52,354 nucleotides of DNA from Bacteroidia bacterium (GTDB taxonomy: Bacteria > Bacteroidota > Bacteroidia > J057): assembly GCA_019695295.1 (NCBI GenBank), contig JAIBAH010000017.1, positions 1-52,354 of the forward strand. The letters run 5' to 3'. This document shows positions 46,105 through 52,354 of the stretch, in pieces; within the stretch, counting starts at the first letter, position 1, and each line of letters starts with the position of its first letter. The translations under genes and the position numbers were made by a program. The notes beneath the pieces were generated by a model. The model did no database searches. It had not been told where the DNA came from and saw only the letters and a program-made list of their open reading frames with translations.

Positions 46105-46410
46105 TCATTGCAGTAATTCAATTTGTTAAAAAGTAAGTATCAGTAACTTTTTGCTTTATTATTTTCTTGAATTTATTTTCCCTTAAAAACAACATTCGAA
46201 GAAGAATTGTAAAAAAGCACTTCCCTTACTTTAAGCCATAATTTCGCTTCAAAGTACGTAAAAAAAAATGAGGTGTGCAAATTATTAAGCGGGAAAAAGA
46301 AAATCGCCTTGAGATTTACACGATAAATATCTATAAATTAATTATTTTAAAACATAAGCATTGTCGTTTTTTATGGTTAGTTTCTGAGTTATAATAAATC
46401 CTGTTTTTTG
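46105..46410. other. Intergenic region between the TonB receptor and sigma gene
   Basis: 306 AT-rich bases hold the upstream sequence of the sigma gene. I see no full TAnnTTTG box in minus orientation and no clear terminator after the receptor gene. No ORF or RNA is supported. Confidence 0.4.
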
Positions 46411-48675
46411 TTAAAATTGATAAGAAATCTTAAGTTTTGCGGCAAAAGGGGTGCCTGCAGTATAATGAATTTGTGTAGTCGGGCTTGCAGCCCCTTTCAA
46501 TTGGCTTGTGGTTTCAAACTGAGCTTCTTTCCATTTTGTATTCAGCAGGTTCTCTGCATAGATTCCCAATTCTATTTTTTTATGCGTATAGGTTATTGTG
46601 CCATCAGCGAGGAAATATCCCTTTGCAATTATGGTATTGAACTCATTTGCGGGACGGTCAGCAAGAAAACGATAACGAACAGAAAAGAAAAGATTTTCAA
46701 TTATTTCCATTTTTATCCCTCCGATAGAGGTAAGCACTGGCGCAAGTGGAATATAATTTTCTCCTTTGGGTGCGCTGCCGATGGCACGGGGCCTGGCAAT
46801 ATTCAGGTCAAAATCCGTCGTAACGCGCTGAAATGGCTGCCACCGTAAAGAAATATCTACACCTGCTCTTTGCGTTTGTCCACTCGCTTCCACTACCGCC
46901 TCGTCGCCTACATACACAAACTCCTGCTGTAACCGCAGCCACCAAACAGAAGCATGAACGAATAGAGAGGGCTTAGCTTTCAGTGCTGCCCCCACTTCTG
47001 CACCGAATGCCTTAGGTAAAATTTCTACTCCTTTTTGGGCTACTACAACCCGGGCATCATTGGAATGGAATCCGACTCCCGAATTGGCAAAAATCCTCAG
47101 TTTATTGTTGAGCGTATAATATATACTTGCTTTGGGAGCGGGTAGCAGCTTTTGGACAAATTGCCTTTTGTAGCCTGAACTGTCAAGTTTGTCATTATAA
47201 TTAAAGTTAAAAGCATCCATTCTCATTCCCAGATTCATGTGCAGTTTGGGAGAAAAAGTGATGTCTTCATTGAAATACGCTGCGGCGTTCAGCTCCTGAA
47301 TCTCTCCACTGGAAATCGGTTTCAGAAAAATATTGCGGAGTTTCACATTGCTCAATTCAGAGTTTTTGATTTCGTCTATTCTGAGATTCACCCCAATTTC
47401 TGTATCAAATTTCACTTTTCCGAGCATATTTGTCTGATAAAATGCTCCTTTATAGCCGTAAATCGTGCGGTTTTCTGATTGGTGAATTGCATCTCCGTCC
47501 TGAGGATTATGAAGATAAAAGGTAAAGTTAGAGAATAAATCAAAGTTGTATTTTGAAATAAATAGTTGGTTTTTAAAGGATTGATTAGCACTGATTGTAG
47601 TTAGTAATTGGAGATTGGCATTGGTTCGGCTCGTATTTCCGCCCTCAGAGCTATCGATACTTCCAAAGAGAGAGAGATTTTCTGACAGAACTTCGCTTTC
47701 AGGAATTTGCCCTGAGGCATTCCAACGACTGTTAAAGTGAGAAAAGTCTGCAGTAAGAATATGTTTGTCGTCTATCAGCCCCTGATATTTGGTAAAAAAA
47801 TTGAGGCGATTCAGATTGTCGGGGGCTTGAAAATAACCTCTTCTGAAAAGATATTCTCCGGCTGCGTACCAGTTTTGTTGGTTTTCTTTGGCCTTTTCGC
47901 CCAAAAGATTGACCATCGTAACCATTCGAAAATGATTATACATACCCGTTTCCAGAGTAATCTGATTTTTGTCCAACTCATTTTTTGTTTGAAACGCGAT
48001 TGCTCCTGCCGTTGCGAAGTTTCCCGTTCTGGCATCGTAACAACCTTTATTTACCCTTACATTCTCTACCAGCTCCGGAATCACAAAATGCAAATCAGCG
48101 TATCCCTGCCCGTGTGCATGAGAAACCATATTGACCGGCATTCCGTCCACAGTAATCGCTATATCTGTACCGTGGTCCACGTCGAAACCCCTCAGAAAAA
48201 TCTGTTCGGCCTTGCCTCCACCTGCGTGCTGAGCAATAAAGAGCCCCGGAACAATCCGCAGAATATCCTGAGTAGAATTAATGGTACGAAGAGAAATGTC
48301 CATTTTTGTAATCGTATGAATTACCGGGTTTTTATTTCCTGAAATCACAACTTCTCTTAATTCTATGCTTTTAGGGGTCAGTTTTACCGTTAACTCTGTG
48401 GTTTCGTGGTCTTTTACTTCCACCTGAATTTCTTTGTTTTCGTATCCCAAAATACTGAAAGAGAGTATAAAACTACCAGTTTCTACATTTTCAAAAATAA
48501 ATCGTCCATCTTGTCCGCTTTCGGTATTGAGACCGGATTCAAAAGAAACGAATACATTTTCGATAGGAAGCTTTGATTGCTCGTCCACTATTTTTCCCAC
48601 CAGGATTCCGTTATGTGCAACGGCAATCATGGCAGAGCAGAGCAAAATAAATATAAAGAAAATCCTTCTTTTCAT
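46411..48675 (-). CDS. TonB-dependent outer-membrane receptor
   Basis: I start at ATG 48675 (754 aa), which gives a signal peptide MKRRIFFIFILLCSAMIAVA, rather than 48699. An N-terminal carboxypeptidase-regulatory-like domain (about 24-100) precedes the plug (DILRIVPGLFI, AEQIFLRGFDVDHGTDI, GMPVNMVSHAHGQGYADLHF) and a beta-barrel that ends in KISYQF with the terminal Phe needed for outer-membrane insertion. The His-containing plug loop (SHAHGQGYADLHF) is found in a subfamily near HupE-like genes. It is probably a metal or metallophore importer. The HupE and TPR genes precede it on the same strand. Confidence 0.93.
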   Translation of the reverse strand: MKRRIFFIFILLCSAMIAVAHNGILVGKIVDEQSKLPIENVFVSFESGLNTESGQDGRFIFENVETGSFILSFSILGYENKEIQVEVKDHETTELTVKLTPKSIELREVVISGNKNPVIHTITKMDISLRTINSTQDILRIVPGLFIAQHAGGGKAEQIFLRGFDVDHGTDIAITVDGMPVNMVSHAHGQGYADLHFVIPELVENVRVNKGCYDARTGNFATAGAIAFQTKNELDKNQITLETGMYNHFRMVTMVNLLGEKAKENQQNWYAAGEYLFRRGYFQAPDNLNRLNFFTKYQGLIDDKHILTADFSHFNSRWNASGQIPESEVLSENLSLFGSIDSSEGGNTSRTNANLQLLTTISANQSFKNQLFISKYNFDLFSNFTFYLHNPQDGDAIHQSENRTIYGYKGAFYQTNMLGKVKFDTEIGVNLRIDEIKNSELSNVKLRNIFLKPISSGEIQELNAAAYFNEDITFSPKLHMNLGMRMDAFNFNYNDKLDSSGYKRQFVQKLLPAPKASIYYTLNNKLRIFANSGVGFHSNDARVVVAQKGVEILPKAFGAEVGAALKAKPSLFVHASVWWLRLQQEFVYVGDEAVVEASGQTQRAGVDISLRWQPFQRVTTDFDLNIARPRAIGSAPKGENYIPLAPVLTSIGGIKMEIIENLFFSVRYRFLADRPANEFNTIIAKGYFLADGTITYTHKKIELGIYAENLLNTKWKEAQFETTSQLKGAASPTTQIHYTAGTPFAAKLKISYQF

Positions 48676-48783
48676 ATTTTTCAAGACGTTTTCAGTCAAA
48701 ATACTTTACGATAAAATTCACCTGCACCGGAATCCTAAGTTAAATGAGAGAGGCTATCCTTTTTACAAATTTATTACTGAGGC

Positions 48784-49437
48784 CTAAAAAAAGATTCTTT
48801 CTACAGTCCAGTAGGCTGCAATGAGCGCAATCAATAAGCTCGAAGGCATAACGATACGGGTTCGATACCATGCTCTTTCTGAAAACAACTTTGAAACGAC
48901 GAAATACATAAAAGCTATCACCGTAAGTTGTCCGAGTTCTACTCCTACATTAAAGCTGATTAAGGCATTGAAAAAAGCGTAACGCGGCATTCCTAAATCG
49001 CCCAGTGCACCCGCAAAGCCCAGACCATGTACCAATCCAAAGAGGAATACCATCAACATTCGCCAGGGTTTTACTTTTTGGGACAAGAGATTTTCGAAGG
49101 CAAGAAAAACAATTGATAATGCAATAATCGGTTCGATAATGTCGGGAGGAGCCTGAATGTATTCATAAATCGCCAACCCAAGCGTAATAGAGTGTGCAAG
49201 GGTGAACATCGTGGCTTGAATCAATACTTTTTTAATATCCGTATTCAGGAAGAACACACAAAGGATAAACAAAACGTGATCCAATCCCAGAGGCAGAATG
49301 TGGGTAAAGCCCAACGCTAAATATTTACTGAACACCTGGCCATCTTCCATCAGGTCTAATTCATACTCAATTGTATGCGCACGGGCAACACAGAAAATAA
49401 ATAAAAGAAGAAAGGAGGTGATAATCTTTTTTTTCAT
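48784..49437 (-). CDS. HupE/UreJ-family membrane protein
   Basis: The 217-aa protein has a signal peptide (FLLLFIFCVARA) and about six helices. Family motifs include FTHILPLGLDHVLFILCVFF, LAHSITLGLA, FLFGLVHGLGFAGAL and FNVGVELGQL, with several His and Asp/Glu in helices that suggest metal binding. HupE/UreJ relatives act as nickel/cobalt permeases or accessory proteins; the substrate here is not proven. It lies between the TPR lipoprotein (29 bases upstream) and the TonB receptor (108 bases downstream), so outer and inner membrane steps of one uptake route are encoded together. Confidence 0.9.
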   Translation of the reverse strand: MKKKIITSFLLLFIFCVARAHTIEYELDLMEDGQVFSKYLALGFTHILPLGLDHVLFILCVFFLNTDIKKVLIQATMFTLAHSITLGLAIYEYIQAPPDIIEPIIALSIVFLAFENLLSQKVKPWRMLMVFLFGLVHGLGFAGALGDLGMPRYAFFNALISFNVGVELGQLTVIAFMYFVVSKLFSERAWYRTRIVMPSSLLIALIAAYWTVERIFF

Positions 49438-49466
49438 GATCGTTTTTTAAACCGTTTTCAGGGAGA

Positions 49467-50819
49467 TTATACTTTTTGTGCAGTGAGAATCAGCGGGTCA
49501 ATGGTTTTGTTGATGCTTTGAGCCTGCGCTTTGAGGGATTTTCCTTTGGCAGTATCACCGCCCGCTTCGTAAATCATGCCTGCTTTATAGATAAGATTGG
49601 CATTTTGAGTGTTCATACGCATCATTTTATCCGCACATACTTTTGCATTGGCATAATCCCCTTTGAGATAATAAATCCAGGCTATAAGTTCGTTTGCGTC
49701 TATATTTTCGGGGCGTAGCGCCAGATCAATTTGTGCGTTTTTCAAGGCTTCATCCAGTTTTCCGGCTGCCATTAATGCAGTTGCAATTTCTCTGCTTCCG
49801 TTGTGTTTGGCATATCCTTCTTTTTCATTATCAGCTTCACTCTCCAGCAATAGACGAAGAACATCTTCTCTTACTTCTTTGGCTTTGTCCTTTTCACCTT
49901 TGAGTTCGTATAAATCTGCCAGAAAAGCGACATAAGAGGACTCACTCAGGCTGCGAATGGCATTTTTGCAATGCATTATAGCATCATCGTATTTCCGCTC
50001 AGCTCTTCCCACTTTTGCCAGTCCTATTTCGGCGGATGCGTAATTCGGACGGTATTGTAAGGAGGTTTCGTAGAGCATTCTGGCAGTGTCGTTTTTTCCC
50101 ATATTCAAATACAAATCCCCTAAAATCACCCTCGCCCATTCGGTAGATTCTGAGCCTGCCGGCCCGGCCTGTATTGCAAGTTTGATTGCCGCTATTGCAC
50201 CGGGATTATCGCCATAAATCTGACGGATGTAAGAGGAACGGGAATAAGAACGTAAGTCCGGGTGAATTGCCAGCATTTTATCACAGGCCTTTACCGCTTC
50301 TTCATAATTTCCCAATTCGACGCTGGCATCTACGAGTGCGCCATAAATTCCTGAATCGAAATCATTTATCGCTCTGGCTTCTTCTGCTACAGCTTTTGCT
50401 TCAGAAAAACGATGAAGAGAAAGCAAAATAGAGGACTTATAGGACTTAGCAAGAAAAACATGCTCCTGACTGGCTTTTGAATCCTGACTGATATTATCAA
50501 TTACTTTTAAGGCTGCTCCATAATACATGGAGTTTCCGGTAATGCGCACTTCGGTCAAATACAATTCTGTGAGTTTAATTTTAGCCGCATTATCTTCAGG
50601 GTTCTTGTTGATTGCTTCTGATAATTTTTTAAATAAAGCCTGCATTTTTTCCCACTCTTGTTCGTTTCCGGCAATGCTTTTACGCTGCGCTAATTCCGTA
50701 ATCAAGGGGTTTTGTGTTTGATTTTCTGAGGTTTTTATTTTCTGGCAAGCAGTTCCGCCAAAGAGTACAACGACACTCAAGAGAACCCAAAGCAGGCGAA
50801 TGGAAGAATGAATTTGCAT
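49467..50819 (-). CDS. TPR-repeat lipoprotein
   Basis: The 450-aa protein has a lipobox GGTAC (C25) and then roughly ten tetratricopeptide-like units, for example NPEDNAAKIKLTELYLTEV, LRPENIDANELIAWIYYLKG and YEAGGDTAKGKSLKAQAQS. TPR lipoproteins act as scaffolds for protein complexes at the envelope. It is the first gene of the TPR-HupE-TonB receptor set; its stop is 29 bases before the HupE start. A scaffold role for the uptake system is inference. Confidence 0.88.
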   Translation of the reverse strand: MQIHSSIRLLWVLLSVVVLFGGTACQKIKTSENQTQNPLITELAQRKSIAGNEQEWEKMQALFKKLSEAINKNPEDNAAKIKLTELYLTEVRITGNSMYYGAALKVIDNISQDSKASQEHVFLAKSYKSSILLSLHRFSEAKAVAEEARAINDFDSGIYGALVDASVELGNYEEAVKACDKMLAIHPDLRSYSRSSYIRQIYGDNPGAIAAIKLAIQAGPAGSESTEWARVILGDLYLNMGKNDTARMLYETSLQYRPNYASAEIGLAKVGRAERKYDDAIMHCKNAIRSLSESSYVAFLADLYELKGEKDKAKEVREDVLRLLLESEADNEKEGYAKHNGSREIATALMAAGKLDEALKNAQIDLALRPENIDANELIAWIYYLKGDYANAKVCADKMMRMNTQNANLIYKAGMIYEAGGDTAKGKSLKAQAQSINKTIDPLILTAQKV

Positions 50820-51009
50820 ATAAAATGAGAATTTAAGTGTTTACGAATAAATATAAAAAAACGGGGTTATCGTTACAATAAAACCATTTTTCTACAATAC
50901 TTACGAAGTGAAAAGAGAATTGGATTTTTTGAAAACACTTTTTTTCCTTCAGAAGCTGTTGGTAATTGATTTTCCTACTCTTTTTGTCTTTTAGGAATTT
51001 CCCTATAAA

Positions 51010-51045
51010 CAATAAAGCCACTTCCTTTCGGAAGCAGCTTTATTG
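51010..51045 (-). terminator. Intrinsic terminator of the right-edge T9SS gene
   Basis: CAATAAAGC (51010-51018) pairs with GCTTTATTG (51037-51045), with an inner CTTCC/GGAAG. On the minus strand it follows the stop at 51086 and is trailed by TTTATAGGG. Confidence 0.8.
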
Positions 51046-51085
51046 TCTTGAACTAATAAAAAATATGGAGTAAAAAAGGGGGGGA

Positions 51086-52235
51086 TTATTGTTTTACGAT
51101 TTTGGCACGATAATTACCACTCACGGTAGTAACCTTTACAAGATAAGTACCTGTAGGGTAACTTTCTGGAAGTTTTACTTCATGGCTAAATATCCCGTTT
51201 TCAGCCATTACTTCCTGGCGATACACTGTTTGTCCCAGCATATTGACCACTTCTATCATACCGTTTGCATCATTGAACTCCTCGATTGCAATTTGGAAAG
51301 TACCCTTATTCGGGTTGGGGTAAAGCGCCATATTGTCGTTCAGGATTCCGTCCATATTATACGTTTGCAGGTTATCATAGAGATCAGCACCCGGGTCTTC
51401 CGTTCTGCTTCCCAATCCCGTAACTGTTCCGCTACAAGTTTGTACAGAATAGCGTAGCGAAGAGATTCCTGTTAAATTATTACAACCAATTGCAGTTACG
51501 AATATTTCGTAAGTAAAGTTACTGGTAAGTCCGGTTCTTGTGTAGCTTGTATTGGTAGTAAATACGTTGGCAAACACTGTATTCGAAGTAGGATTTTTAA
51601 ATCTTATTCTGTATCCGATTGCACCCGGAACAGCATCCCAGGTTGTAGTGATATTTTTACAGGTGATTCCGCTGAAAGCCACATTCATCACTTGTGCCGG
51701 ACGTGGGTCAGCAACGGTAACGTAAATAGGATTCGCAAATACAGAATAGGTATTTCCACATTTTCCAGCCACACTCACCTCAAACATTTGACCATAACCC
51801 GATACAGGAACGGTAAGAGAGGTAGAAGTACCAGACAATACAACTTGTCCGTTGCTCGTTGGGTTAAGCGTAGGAGTAACCTGACGAATATAAGTAATAT
51901 AGTGGGTGTAACCTGAATTATTCCAACTAATGTCAATCTTATTACAGTTTGCAACAGCGGTAAATCCTGTAGGAGCAACACCACAGTTATTCGTTCCGGA
52001 AGTCGTAAAGTAGGCATTCGCACTAACAATCCCATTATTATCTTCGACATATGCTACATAAGCGGTAGCAGGAGCTAATACCGTAAGATTGGCGGTAGTA
52101 GAAGAAGTTACGACAGTGGACCATGCAGAATTTCCTGTTACTTTTCTGTAATACACAGTGTAGTTAGGGGTACAGGCACCAATAATAGCCTGAGCCATAT
52201 ACGGATTTGTAGGGTTGGGGTTTACGGTTAAGCCC
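51086..52235 (-). pseudogene. 5'-truncated secreted protein with Fn3-like modules and T9SS sorting domain
   Basis: The first ATG is 52198 (370 aa), but the frame is already in Fn3-like sequence and lacks a signal peptide. Reading further upstream stays protein-like (LTVNPNPTNPYMAQ) to about 52235 before TAG. Fn3-like units follow (PTGFTAVANCNKIDISWNN, CKNITTTWDAVPGAIGYRIR). The C-terminus is a sorting domain (LYPNPNKGTFQIAI, VVNMLGQTVYRQ, YPTGTYLVKVTT, ending AKIVKQ). Without a signal peptide it could not be exported, so the N-terminus was probably lost by a rearrangement at 52235-52260. If the upstream part lies past the window by an in-frame route I cannot see it. Confidence 0.75.
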
Positions 52236-52301
52236 TAACTTTTCCTGAACTTAGGTAACAGCTTTAAAAAATCAGCGAGATGTACAAAAAACTTTAAAAA
52301 A

Positions 52302-52333
52302 GTTGTTTTTTAGGGAACAAAGTTATACTTTTG
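52302..52333 (+). promoter_or_regulatory. Outward-facing promoter at the right edge
   Basis: TTG (52303-52305), spacer 20 and TACTTTTG (52326-52333), a perfect -7 box. Transcription would run off the right edge from about 52340. The sequence ACTTAGGTAA occurs at 52249-52258 and again at 52345-52354, flanking this promoter. Confidence 0.6.
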
Positions 52334-52354
52334 TGCTACCTAAAACTTAGGTAA

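Noticed and set aside
1-52354. tRNA, rRNA, CRISPR array or complete insertion sequence
   Set aside because: I looked for a T-arm GGTTCRANNCC motif, spaced short repeats and transposase motifs and found none. A covariance search would settle tRNAs.

Overview
The window comes from a Bacteroidota chromosome. The evidence is convergent: five exported proteins have or probably had type IX secretion (T9SS) layouts (signal peptide, PKD/Fn3/Ig-like modules, a C-terminal 'PNP' sorting domain). Several promoters fit the Bacteroidota pattern TTTG-N19-TAnnTTTG. A hybrid propeller sensor kinase, a TonB-dependent receptor with a carboxypeptidase-like N-domain, an ECF sigma/anti-sigma pair and PAS-rich orphan kinases are also typical. 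I do not assign a genus. I see no tRNA, rRNA, CRISPR array or complete insertion sequence.

Layout. 1-5045 (-) is the 5' part of a giant subtilisin-like protease that runs off the left edge. 5.2-6.4 kb holds an MscS channel and then a possible free-standing small RNA. 6.5-11.5 kb (+) is a sensing block: a propeller/Y_Y_Y histidine kinase, its LuxR-type response regulator and an exported LysM-caspase-like protein. 11.7-18.1 kb holds membrane-lipid and housekeeping genes: desaturase, GINT1-like glycosyltransferase-like protein, DedA, NFU-type Fe-S carrier, Dda/RecD-like helicase, lipoprotein. 18.6-22.4 kb is an eight-PAS histidine kinase. 22.5-29.2 kb (-) carries an M28 peptidase, xseB, an EF-hand protein, a small membrane protein and a second S8 protease with a T9SS domain. 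29.2-29.9 kb is a hairpin-rich non-coding stretch just upstream of an rtcB RNA ligase gene. 31.5-41.0 kb (-) holds more exported proteins, a second PAS kinase, a flavin-reductase-like protein and an M43 metalloprotease. 41.5-44.8 kb has a small lipoprotein, a membrane protein with two RanBP2-type zinc fingers and an exported tail-collar protein. 44.9-50.8 kb (-) has a cupin anti-sigma/ECF sigma pair and a TonB receptor-HupE-TPR cluster. The right edge holds a T9SS protein that has lost its N-terminus, next to a strong outward promoter.

How the genes fit together. Much of the window makes surface or secreted proteins (proteases, adhesin-like modules, metal uptake) plus the sensors that would regulate them. 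The three least ordinary items are: the LysM-caspase protein beside a propeller two-component system whose kinase has lost its G1 box; the structured region beside rtcB; and the candidate small RNA at 6.26-6.43 kb.
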